The translations under genes were made by a program, and so were the position numbers. The notes below the pieces were generated by a model. The model made no database searches. It was given only the letters and a program-made list of their open reading frames with translations, and was not told the DNA's origin. From Bog-473 sp963828825 (GTDB taxonomy: Bacteria; Actinomycetota; Acidimicrobiia; Acidimicrobiales; RAAP-2), in contig CAWHGF010000004.1 of NCBI GenBank assembly GCA_963828825.1, positions 310,001-374,000 on the forward strand: a stretch of 64,000 nucleotides of DNA, written 5' to 3'. Below, piece by piece: positions 42,406 to 51,437 of the stretch (position 1 is its first letter; each line of letters starts with the position of its first letter).

Positions 42406-42851
42406 GCGTTGTCCAGCCACGCTTGCAGGAGCACCATGGCGGCTGCACTGTCGACGACCCGGCGGGCCGCCTTCCCGGTGCGCCCCGCCGCCCGCAGGGA
42501 GCGCTCGGCCTCCACCGTGGTGAAGCGCTCGTCCGCCGTCTCGACGCTGACCCCGAGCGGCTCGAGCAGCTCGCGCAGCGCCGCCGCCTCGTCGAGAGCG
42601 GCACGGGCGGCCGGCCCGACCTGGCCCGAGAGGCTCAGCGGGAGCCCGACGACGACGGTCAACGCTTCCATCTCGCGCACGGCCTCCACCACGGCGCGGC
42701 GATCGCGTCCCGGGTCACCGCTGCGCTCGATCGTCCCCCACGGGCTCGCCAAACTGCGCCCGCTGTCGCTGTAGGCCACGCCGATACGACGCGCCCCGAG
42801 ATCGAGCGCGGCGACCCGGCCCGGGCCGCGCCCGGCCCCGTCGCCGCTCAC
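42402..42851 (-). CDS. ruvX: Putative Holliday junction resolvase/16S rRNA-processing nuclease YqgF
   Basis: A 149-residue RNase H-fold protein with ALDLGARRIGVAYSD (first acidic residue), VVGLPLSLSGQ, TADERFTTVEAE and VDSAAAMVLLQAWLD. The alaS-ruvX-mltG-aroE order is common in actinobacteria. GTG start in GTGA overlap with alaS. Confidence 0.93.
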   Translation of the reverse strand: MSGDGAGRGPGRVAALDLGARRIGVAYSDSGRSLASPWGTIERSGDPGRDRRAVVEAVREMEALTVVVGLPLSLSGQVGPAARAALDEAAALRELLEPLGVSVETADERFTTVEAERSLRAAGRTGKAARRVVDSAAAMVLLQAWLDNA

Positions 42852-45418
42852 GCGGACAGAAGCCGCTGCGCCTCGGCCAGCGCCGCCTCTATCCGGGACG
42901 GATCCTTCCCGCCCGCCCGTGCCACCTCGGCCGAGCCGCCACCCCCGCCGCCGACCATGGCCCCCAGCGTGCGCACGAGCTGCGTGGCGTCGGGCGTCCC
43001 ACCGGTGGCGGCCACGATCGCCGCCTTCGTCCCGTCGGGCGACCCGCCGAGCACGACGGCGCGCACCCCGTCGTGCCGGAGCACGGCCTGGGCGAGGTTC
43101 TGCAGGGCGTCGGGCTCCACCTGGTCGCGGCGGGCCACCACCACGCCCCCGTCGGCCGCGGCCGCCTCGGCCAACGCCTTGGCCTCCGCCTCACTCGACT
43201 GCTGGCGCAGCCGCGCCAGTTCCCTCTCGCCCTCGCGCTGGCGCTCCGCCAGGCGACCGATGGCCGCCAGCAGCTCATCGGGCTCCGTGCGCAGCAGCTC
43301 GGCGGCGGACTGCACCAGTCGCTCCCGCTCGAGCGCCCGTTCCAGGGACGCGTGGCCGGTCAGTGCGAAGATCCGCCGCGTGTTCGAACCGATGGAGCCC
43401 TCCGACACGAGCGTGATCGGGCCGATCTGCCCCAGCGAGTCCACGTGGGTGCCCCCGCAGAACTCGAGCGAGGTCGGCCCCGCCCGCACGACGCGCACCG
43501 ACGCGCCGTACTTGTCGCCGAAGAACGCGATGGCCCCCATCTTCTCGGCACCCTCGCGCGAGGTCTCGGTCGTCTCCACCGGTACATCGGTGAGCACGGC
43601 GTTGTTCGCCCGGGCGAAGACCTCGTCGAGCTCCTCGCGGGTGGGCGCCCCATGGTGCGAGAAGTCGAAACGAAGGTAGTCCGGCGAGACCAGGGACCCC
43701 TGCTGGCGCACGTGGTCGCCCAGCACCGCCCGCAGCGCCGAGTGCAACAGGTGCGTCGCCGTGTGGTTGCGCCGGATCGCCTCACGGCGCTCCCCGTCGA
43801 TGGTGGCGAGCGCGTCCTGGCCGGCGAACACCTCACCGTCGACGCGGGCCCGGTGGACGATGAGACCCGGCACGGCGTACTGCGTGTCGTAGACGTCCGC
43901 GATGCCCGACTCGGTGACGATGGTCCCGGTGTCGCCGACCTGGCCACCACCCTCCGCGTAGAAGGGCGTGCGATCCAAGAAGATCTCGACGGTCCCCTGT
44001 TCGTCGCCCGTGCGCTCGAGCACGGCCACGACGCGGCCGGGCGCCTCGTAGTTCTCCATGCCCCGTCCGACGAAGGCGGTCGGCCCTTCCTCGTCGAGCA
44101 GGGCGCGGTAGGCCATCTCGTCGCCGGCCCGCGACGCCTTGGCGGCCGCCCGGGCCCGCTCGCGCTGCGCGCGCATCGCGGCGTCGAACCCGGCCCGGTC
44201 CACCTCGACGCCGGCGTCACGAGCCAGCTCCTCGGTGAGCTCGACCGGGAAGCCGTGGGTGTCGTGCAACGTGAAGGCGACATCGCCCGGCAAGACCTTG
44301 CCTCCGCCGGCGATCGCCTCTTCGAGCCGGCCGAGACCCGCCCGCAGGGTCCGGTCGAACCCGGCTTCCTCGCGGGAGACGACGTTGACGATCAGGTCGT
44401 GCTGGCTCACCAGGGCCGGCCACGCCTCACCAAGGACGCCGGTCGCCGCGTCCACCAGCGTCGTCCCGATGGGCTTGTCGACCCCGAGCCGGCGTGCCGC
44501 CATCACCGCGCGCCGCACGATGCGGCGCAGCACATAGCCCCGGCCCTCGTTGGCCGGCAGTACGCCATCGGCGACCAACATGGTCATGGCCCGCACGTGG
44601 TCGGCCAGGACGCGCAGCGACACGTCGGTCCGCTCGTCGGTCCCGTAGCCGCGGCCGATGACGGAGGCCGCCGCGTCGATGATCGGCAGGAACAGGTCGG
44701 TATCGAACACCGAATCCTTTCCCTGGAGGACTGGAAGGATCCGCTCGAACCCGGCACCGGTGTCGATGTTCTTTCGGGGGAGGTCCGACAGCTGTCCCGC
44801 CTCGTCCCGGTTGAACTGCATGAAGACGAGGTTCCACATCTCGACGAAGCGGTCGCTGCCGCCGTGCTTCGGCCCGCCGTCGTCCCCGTACTCGGGCCCC
44901 TTGTCGATGAAGATCTCCGAGTCGGGGCCACAGGGACCGGTCTCGCCCATGGCCCAGAAATTGTCCTCGTCGCCCATGCGCTGGAGGCGCTCGGGGCGCA
45001 GGCCGACCGTGTCGATCCAGATCTGCTCGGCCTCGTTGTCGTTGTCGTGCACCGTCACCCAGAGGCGGTCACCATCGAGGCCGAACACCTCGGTGAGGAG
45101 CTCCCAGGCCATCGGGATGGCCTCGGCTTTGAAGTAGTCGCCGAAGCTGAAGTTCCCCAGCATCTCGAAGAAAGTGCAGTGGTACGTGTCGGTGCCGATG
45201 ATCTCGATGTCGGGGGTCCGGAAGCACTTCTGAATGGAGGTGGCCCGGGGCCACGGGGCCGGCTCCTCGCCCAGGAAGTACGGCTTGAAGGGCACCATCC
45301 CCGCGATGGTGAAGAGGACCGAGGGGTCGTGCGGGATGAGGCTGGCGGAGGGGACGACGCTGTGGCCGCGCTCCGCAAAGAAGCGCGTAAAGGCCGCCCG
45401 CAGTCCGTTGGCGTCCAT
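42848..45418 (-). CDS. alaS: Alanyl-tRNA synthetase
   Basis: Charges tRNA-Ala and edits mischarged Ser/Gly. The 856-residue protein has the class II core at the start (FTIAGMVPFKPYFLGEE, SIQKCFRTPDIE), the editing domain with the zinc motifs HTATHLLHSALR and FCGGTHVDSLGQIG, and the C-Ala domain at the end. ATG 45418 is preceded by a TAAGCT box 6 nt upstream, so alaS can be transcribed on its own although it follows the S53 gene by 41 nt. Confidence 0.97.
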   Translation of the reverse strand: MDANGLRAAFTRFFAERGHSVVPSASLIPHDPSVLFTIAGMVPFKPYFLGEEPAPWPRATSIQKCFRTPDIEIIGTDTYHCTFFEMLGNFSFGDYFKAEAIPMAWELLTEVFGLDGDRLWVTVHDNDNEAEQIWIDTVGLRPERLQRMGDEDNFWAMGETGPCGPDSEIFIDKGPEYGDDGGPKHGGSDRFVEMWNLVFMQFNRDEAGQLSDLPRKNIDTGAGFERILPVLQGKDSVFDTDLFLPIIDAAASVIGRGYGTDERTDVSLRVLADHVRAMTMLVADGVLPANEGRGYVLRRIVRRAVMAARRLGVDKPIGTTLVDAATGVLGEAWPALVSQHDLIVNVVSREEAGFDRTLRAGLGRLEEAIAGGGKVLPGDVAFTLHDTHGFPVELTEELARDAGVEVDRAGFDAAMRAQRERARAAAKASRAGDEMAYRALLDEEGPTAFVGRGMENYEAPGRVVAVLERTGDEQGTVEIFLDRTPFYAEGGGQVGDTGTIVTESGIADVYDTQYAVPGLIVHRARVDGEVFAGQDALATIDGERREAIRRNHTATHLLHSALRAVLGDHVRQQGSLVSPDYLRFDFSHHGAPTREELDEVFARANNAVLTDVPVETTETSREGAEKMGAIAFFGDKYGASVRVVRAGPTSLEFCGGTHVDSLGQIGPITLVSEGSIGSNTRRIFALTGHASLERALERERLVQSAAELLRTEPDELLAAIGRLAERQREGERELARLRQQSSEAEAKALAEAAAADGGVVVARRDQVEPDALQNLAQAVLRHDGVRAVVLGGSPDGTKAAIVAATGGTPDATQLVRTLGAMVGGGGGGSAEVARAGGKDPSRIEAALAEAQRLLSA

Positions 45419-45424
45419 CCGTCC

Positions 45425-45430
45425 AGCTTA
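45425..45430 (-). promoter_or_regulatory. Leaderless-type -10 box of alaS
   Basis: TAAGCT on the minus strand, 6 nt before the alaS ATG, in the gap after the S53 peptidase gene. Confidence 0.5.
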
Positions 45431-45459
45431 CCGGGGGCAAAAACGGATCCGGGGCCGGC

Positions 45460-48364
45460 TCAGGCCGACGACATGCCCACGATGGGCTGGTTGAGACGGA
45501 TGCCGCCCGTCGACCCGTAGAACAGCGTGCTGCCGTAGGTGAAGATGCCCCCATCGGAGGCCACCAGCCAGTAGCCGCCCGAGTTGGCGGCGGCGGCCAT
45601 GCCCACGACGGGCACGTTGAGGCGGAGGGACCCGGCGGAGCCGTAGAAGTTCGCGCTGCCGTAGCTGAAGATCCCCCCGTCGGAGGCGACCAGCCAGTAG
45701 CCGTTGCCGCCCGGTCCGGCCGCCATGCCCACCACGGGAGAGTTGAGGCGGAGAGAGCCGGTCGACCCGTAGAACTGCGCGTCGCCGTACGAGAAGATGC
45801 CGCCGTCGGAGGCCACCAGCCAGTAGCCGCCGCCGTCGGGCGTGGCGGCCATCCCGACGATCGGCTTGTTCAGATGGATGCTGCCCGTCGAACCGAAGAA
45901 CGGGGCGTCGCCGAAACTGAAGATGCCACCGTCGGAGGCCACCAGCCAGTAGCCGCCGCCGTCGGGCGTGGCGGCGATCCCCACGATGGGCTGGTTGAGG
46001 TGCCGCCCGCCCATGGAACCGAAGAAGCCGGCGTCGCCGTAGTTGAAGATCCCGCCGTCGGAGGCCACGAGCCAGTACCCGTGGGTGCTCGGCGTGTTGG
46101 TCATGCCCACCATCGGTGCGTTCAGGTGGATGCTGCCGGTGCTGCCAAAGAAGCCGGCGCTCCCGAAGTCGAAGACACCCCCGTCGGAGGCCACGAACCG
46201 GTAGCCGTCGCCGCAGTCGAGGTCCCCGCCGAAGCCGTAGTAGTCGGCGGCGGACTGGGCCGAGATTCCCTGCGAGTTGCCGACCGTGACGTTGACGCAG
46301 ACGGGGGCGGGGACGTCGGGCGGGACGACGGCGATGGAGGTGGCGCTCCGCGAGACGATGCGCCCCGCGCCCGCAGATCCGAAGGTGACCGAGCTGGCGT
46401 TGCCGAAGCCACCCCCCTCGATCGTGATGGCGCCGGCCCCGCTGACCGGTCCCGTGTCGGGGCTCACTCCGGCCACCGACGGGCACCCGTCCGCACCCTG
46501 CAGCGCGATGGCCAGGTTCTGGTCGACGGGTGTGCCGAGTCCACTGGCCGCATCGAAGCCGGGGGCGGCGGCGAAGTGCCCGGGGTTCGTGTTCGTGAAG
46601 TCGTTGTTACCCGACGTGATGTCGGTGAAGGTCCCGCTGCTGCCCTGCTGCGCCGCGTACAGCGCCGGGCCGACGCGGCCCAACGGGCTGAAGCAGCCCT
46701 GATTCGTGTCGGCGAAGAGCCCGGCGTTGGCGGGCGCGGCGACGCTGGTGCCGCCGAACCCGGTCCAGCGTCCGTCGAAGAAGGCGGCCACCCCGCCGGC
46801 CGACGGGTTCGAGGGATAGGCGATGTCGGGCACCGCCCGGCAGGCCCCGAGCCCGCAGGGATCGGTCCCACCCCCCGACGCGGTGGGCTGCCCCGGATTG
46901 GCGGCCCACTCGAGGGAGTACCCCCCGCCGCCGGCTCCCAGGTTGGCATTGCCCGAACAGAGCACGCCGGAGCCCTGGCAGTCGTTCCACACCGACTGCG
47001 ACGAGGCCGACGCACTCGGCAGGGAGGTCCCGCCCGCACTCACGACGTCGGGCTGCGATCCGGGGTCGTCGACGGCGAGCTGGCTGGTCCGGTCGGTGGG
47101 GTAGCAGTCCTCGGAGCCCGCGTCGCCCGACGCGGCGATCACGGTCTGCCCCTGGACGGCCATGCGCTCGAAGATCCCGTTCTCGGTCTGGCGGTCGCCG
47201 GCGGGCATGTCCGCCTCGCAGACACCCCAGCTGGTGGTCACGACCTGGGAGCTGTCGTCGGCGGCGATCTGGTTGAAGAGATCGAAGGCCTGGGCGTCGT
47301 TGCCGTTGGGCGCCTCGTAGACGACGAGGGAGGCGGACGGGGCGCTGACGGCGGTGAGCTCGGTATCGAGGGCGGCCTCGCCCGCGCCCTGGGGCGGTCC
47401 GCCCGGACCACCGTCGACGACCACGTTGCGGATCGGGTTGGAGAGGCCGAAACACGCCTCGAAGGCGGCGAAGTCGCTGGCGGCGTACTGCTCGAACTCC
47501 ACGACCGCGATGGACTGCCCGATCCCGGTGCGCCCCTGCGCGAAGAGCTGGTCGAGGCCGAAGACGGAGGCCAGCTCCGTCGAGGTGTATGTGCCGCCGG
47601 AGGCCACCCCCTGGGCTCCGCTGCAGGCCTGCGGCGCGGTGGCGTGGGCGACGCTGTTGCCCGGTGCCGGTGCCGGTGCCGGTGCCGGTGCCGGTGCCGG
47701 CGACTCCGACTCCGACTCCGGCGACTCGGTGGAAGCGGGGTGCCCCTGCATGAGCTTGGAGTGCTCCTGGAACAGGCCGTCGAGGCCGACCACCCCGGTC
47801 ACCGCGCCGTTGAGGGAGGCGGGGATCTGCGGCGACGCCGTGTTCACGATGGCCCGGGCCGATTCGTCCGGCGCCCGCACCGACTCCAGCGGCGTGCCGA
47901 GCGCGGCCGACACCACCGCCGCCGTGCCGCGCACCGGGAGCAGCGTGCTGCCCGGTTCGGGCGTGCCGACCGTGAGGCCCTCGCCGCGCAGCGCGGAGGA
48001 CACCTGGGCCACCTCGGCGGGGCTCGGGCCGTATTCCGCCGCGAATTGCGCCGACGTCAGGTAGTGGCGGTAGTCCGGCGACCCGGGGGTCGAGACGGCG
48101 GCGACGGCCTGGGCCAGGCCGGCGGCGTTCTGCCCGGCCAGCACCACGTCGAGGTCGAGCCCCTGGTCGGCCGGGGCCGATCCGTACTGCGTGGCGCCGG
48201 GCGGCAACTTCGGTGCCGCCTGCGGAAGGACGATCCGACCGGGCTGGGGCGCCGGCGGCGGCGGGGGCGCCGGCGGCGCCGGGGGCCAACGCTGCCGCGG
48301 TGAGCGCAGCAGCCACGAGCGTGAGCGCGATCAGCACCGCGCCGCTCCGCTGACCCCGGTTCAC
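45460..48364 (-). CDS. Secreted S53 peptidase with TIG domain and six C-terminal repeats, frame broken in the signal region
   Basis: GTG 48364 starts a signal peptide (VNRGQRSGAVLIALTLVAAAL). A frame change in the GC-repeat at about 48240-48295 (one extra base) joins it to the pro-domain (SPDYRHYLTSAQFAAEYGP). The linker is Glu/Ser then Pro/Ala repeats. The catalytic domain has Glu and Asp in GEAALDTEL, SWG, ASGDAGS and the nucleophile Ser in GFGGTSVAAP. A TIG-like domain and six repeats follow. Intact length is about 967 residues. S53 enzymes are acid-active endopeptidases that mature by self-cleavage. Its start overlaps the rarA stop (GTGA). Confidence 0.88.
45463..46206 (-). repeat. Six 42-residue repeats at the S53 peptidase C-terminus
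   Basis: The unit begins GYWLVASDGGIFSYGDA and continues FYGSTGS, LN.P.VGMAATPDGG. Units are 126 nt, with five full copies and a last one of 38 residues; the first is the most diverged (GYRFVASDGGVFDFG). The pattern suggests a beta-propeller-like or cell-surface binding module. Repeats are alike at DNA level but not identical. Confidence 0.9.
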
Positions 48365-49662
48365 GAATCGTCCTCCCTGCTCCCGCCTTCCTCCTCGCGG
48401 GGCGTGGGTTCGTAGTACACGCGTCCCTCGAGCGCGTCAGGACGATACTGCTGGGGAACCACCCCGGAGGGGTCGTCATGGGGGTAGAGGTAGCCCTCGC
48501 CGTGCCCCAGGGTGGCGGCGCCCTTGTAGTGCGCGTCGCGCAGATGGGCCGGGACCTCCTGGCTCACGCTGGAACGCACGTCGGCTTGGGCCCGGCCGAG
48601 CGCCACCACCACGGCGTTGGACTTGGGTGCCCTGGCCAGGTAGATAACCGCCTCGGCGAGGTTCAGCGCCGCCTCGGGCAATCCGACGTACTCGACGGCG
48701 CGGGCCGCGGCCTCGGCCACCAGGAGGGCCCGGGGATCGGCCAGCCCTATGTCCTCGCTGGCCAGGATGACCATCCGGCGGGCCAGGAAACGCGGGTCCT
48801 CCCCCGCCTCGATCATCCGGGCCATCCAGTAGAGGCCGGCGTCGGGGTCCGAGCCCCGCACGCTCTTGATCAGGGCGCTGACCTGGTCGTAGTGCTCGTC
48901 GGCGCCCTGGTGGAACAGGCGGCCGTCCCGGGCCCGCGCCATGTCGTCCATGGTGAGGACCACCCGGGCGTCCGGGTCGGCGTCGGCACCGTCCCCCGCC
49001 GCGGCGCGGGCCAGCGCCGCGGCCACCTCCACCGTCGTCAGCGCCGCGCGCGCGTCGCCTTCGCTGGCCGCCACCACCGCGTCGACCGCGTCCGCCTCGG
49101 CGTCCACCCCCTCCAGGTCGAGACCGCGCCGGATCAGGGTGCGCAGGTTGTCCGGCGACAAGGGGTGCAGCCGCCACAGTGAGGCCCGGCTCAACAGGGG
49201 CGGATTGACCTCGAAGAAGGGATTCTCCGTGGTGGCCCCGATGAGCACGACGAGGCCGTCCTCGACGGCGGGGAGCAGCACGTCCTGTTGGGACTTGGAG
49301 AAGCGGTGCACCTCGTCGATGAAGAGCATGGTCCCCTGGCCCTGCTCACCCAGGCGGTGCTGCGCCTCGGCCAGCGCCTCGCGGACGTCCTTCACGCCGG
49401 CGGCCGTGGCCGAGAGCGTGGTCAGGTGCTTGGCGGTGGTGTCGGCGAGGAGGCGGGCGAGGGTGGTCTTGCCGGTCCCGGCGGGGCCCCACAGGATGGC
49501 CGAGCCGACCCGGTCCGCCTCGGCCAGCGTGCGCAACGGGGCACCGGGGCCGACGAGGTGCTCCTGGCCCACGACCTCATCGAGGGTGCGGGGACGGAGA
49601 CGGGCCGCCAGGGGCGCCTGGCGCTGGAGGCGGCGGTCGGCGGCGTCGGCGAAGAGGCTCAC
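48361..49662 (-). CDS. rarA: Replication-associated recombination protein A (MgsA AAA+ ATPase)
   Basis: Acts at stalled replication forks. The 433-residue clamp-loader-like ATPase has Walker A GPAGTGKTTLARLL, Walker B MLFIDEVHRF, the sensor GATTENPFFEVN, and the C-terminal tetramer domain (RRMVILASEDIGLADP, YLARAPKSNAVV, YLYPHD). GTG start in GTGA overlap with aspS; a longer reading into aspS is not used. In related genomes rarA commonly precedes alaS directly; here an S53 gene lies between. Confidence 0.94.
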   Translation of the reverse strand: MSLFADAADRRLQRQAPLAARLRPRTLDEVVGQEHLVGPGAPLRTLAEADRVGSAILWGPAGTGKTTLARLLADTTAKHLTTLSATAAGVKDVREALAEAQHRLGEQGQGTMLFIDEVHRFSKSQQDVLLPAVEDGLVVLIGATTENPFFEVNPPLLSRASLWRLHPLSPDNLRTLIRRGLDLEGVDAEADAVDAVVAASEGDARAALTTVEVAAALARAAAGDGADADPDARVVLTMDDMARARDGRLFHQGADEHYDQVSALIKSVRGSDPDAGLYWMARMIEAGEDPRFLARRMVILASEDIGLADPRALLVAEAAARAVEYVGLPEAALNLAEAVIYLARAPKSNAVVVALGRAQADVRSSVSQEVPAHLRDAHYKGAATLGHGEGYLYPHDDPSGVVPQQYRPDALEGRVYYEPTPREEEGGSREDDS

Positions 49663-51437
49663 CCGGGGGCGGGGGCGGCCGGCGGGACCACCACCCGGAT
49701 GCCCAGCTCGGCCAGGGTGGCGGCGGGCAGCGGCGTGGGTGCCCCGGTCAACAGGTCGGCCCCCGACTGGGTCTTCGGGTAGGCGATGACCTCCCGGATG
49801 TTCTCCTCGCCGGCCAGGATCGCCACCAGCCGGTCGATCCCGACGGCAAACCCGGCGTGGGGCGGGGCGCCGTAGCGGAACGCACCGAGGAGGAACCCGA
49901 AACGGGACGCGGCCTCCTCGGCACTGATGCCCAGCGCGGCGAACACCAGCTCCTGCGTCCCCCGGTCGTGGATACGGACGCTCCCCGATCCCAGCTCCCA
50001 CCCGTTGAGCACCAGGTCGTAGGCCTGCGAGCGCACGGCCAACGGGTCCGACGCCAGCAACGGCAGGTCCTCGGGGTACGGCATGGTGAACGGGTGGTGC
50101 GCCGCCTGGGGATGGCCGTCGGCGCCGACGCCCTCGAACATGGGGAAGTCGACGACCCACACGTATCGATGCGGGCCCTGTGCCACGGGCGGCGCCCCGA
50201 TCGCCACGCGCAGCGTGCCCAGCACCCCGCAGGCCGTGGCGTACTCGTCGGAGACAGCGAGGATGAGGTCGCCGGGTTCCGCCTTCGTCTGTTCCAGGAC
50301 GCGCACCACCTCCTGCTCGGACAGGTGGCGGGCCAGGGGTCCGTCGAGTGAGGGGCCGTTCTCGACGACGCGGAACCAGGCCAGCCCCGCGGCGCCGGCC
50401 CGCTTCGCCTGTTCGGTGAGCTCGTCGAGGCGTTTGCGCGGGGAGGTGGCGCCGTCGGGGACGACCAGCGCCTTGACGGTCGGCGACGAGAAGGCCGTGA
50501 CCGCGGTGTGCTCGAACACGTCGCTCAGGTCTGTGAGCTCCATGCCGAAGCGCAGGTCGGGCTTGTCGGTGCCGAAGCGGTCGCGGGCGTCGGCCCACGT
50601 CAGGCGCTCGATCGTCGGCGGCCGCTCCCCCGTCGCCGCCTCGGCGGCGTCGAGCACCGCCTCGGAGACGAAGCCCATGACGTCGTCCTGGCTGGCGAAG
50701 GAGCACTCCATGTCGAGCTGCATGAACTCGAACTGGCGGTCGGCACGCAGGTCCTCGTCGCGGAGGCAGCGGGCGATCTGGAAGTAGCGGTCGAAGCCGC
50801 CCACCATGAGGAGCTGCTTGGCCAGCTGCGGGCTCTGGGGCAGCGCGTAGAACGAGCCGTGGTGCAGCCGGGCCGGGACGGAGAACTCGCGGGAGCCCTC
50901 GGGGGTCGGGGCCCACAGCAGCGGCGTCTCGATCTCGGCGAAGCCCTGGCGGTCCATGGCGGCCCGGAGCGCAGCGTTGACCCGGGCCCGCAGCCGCAAG
51001 TTGCGCTGCATACGCGGCCGGCGCAGGTCGACGTAGCGGTGGCGCAGTCGTACCGGCTCGTCGGACTCGTCGCGGTCGTCGACGGAGAAGGGCGGCGGCT
51101 CGGCCTCGTTGAGGACCTCGACGGTGCAGTCCCCGATCTCCACCTCACCCGTGCCGATGGCGGGGTTGGCGGTGCCCTCGGGCCGCTCCCGCACGGTGCC
51201 GGTGACGGCGATGACCCACTCGGAGCGCACGTCGGTGGCGTGGTCGATCACGCACTGGATGATCCCGGTATGGTCACGCAGATCCACGAAGGCGAGGTGC
51301 TCGCCGTGCTCGCGCCGGTGGGCGACCCAACCGCAGACGCGCACGGTGGAGCCGACGTCCGTCTTGCGCAGCACACCGCAGAGGTGGGTGCGCATGGCGG
51401 TGGGCCGGTTCTTTTCGTCGTCGTCGGTGGCGGTCAT
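49659..51437 (-). CDS. aspS: Aspartyl-tRNA synthetase
   Basis: A 592-residue class IIb synthetase with an OB-fold anticodon domain (GWVAHRREHGEHLAFVDLRD), motif 2 (FDRYFQIARCLRDEDLRADRQ), the bacterial GAD insertion, and motif 3 (GFAVGIDRLVAIL). Whether it is discriminating or also charges tRNA-Asn cannot be decided here; no gatCAB or asnS is in the window. ATG 51437 overlaps the hisS stop; ATG 51395 is a possible shorter start. Confidence 0.96.
   Translation of the reverse strand: MTATDDDEKNRPTAMRTHLCGVLRKTDVGSTVRVCGWVAHRREHGEHLAFVDLRDHTGIIQCVIDHATDVRSEWVIAVTGTVRERPEGTANPAIGTGEVEIGDCTVEVLNEAEPPPFSVDDRDESDEPVRLRHRYVDLRRPRMQRNLRLRARVNAALRAAMDRQGFAEIETPLLWAPTPEGSREFSVPARLHHGSFYALPQSPQLAKQLLMVGGFDRYFQIARCLRDEDLRADRQFEFMQLDMECSFASQDDVMGFVSEAVLDAAEAATGERPPTIERLTWADARDRFGTDKPDLRFGMELTDLSDVFEHTAVTAFSSPTVKALVVPDGATSPRKRLDELTEQAKRAGAAGLAWFRVVENGPSLDGPLARHLSEQEVVRVLEQTKAEPGDLILAVSDEYATACGVLGTLRVAIGAPPVAQGPHRYVWVVDFPMFEGVGADGHPQAAHHPFTMPYPEDLPLLASDPLAVRSQAYDLVLNGWELGSGSVRIHDRGTQELVFAALGISAEEAASRFGFLLGAFRYGAPPHAGFAVGIDRLVAILAGEENIREVIAYPKTQSGADLLTGAPTPLPAATLAELGIRVVVPPAAPAPG

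Noticed and set aside
45463..46206. CRISPR-like or satellite repeat
   Set aside because: The 126-nt period is in frame and encodes a conserved protein repeat; there are no unique spacers.
45874..48303. Long plus-strand open frame opposite the S53 gene
   Set aside because: Antisense shadow; no recognisable domain, and the minus strand has catalytic motifs and repeats.
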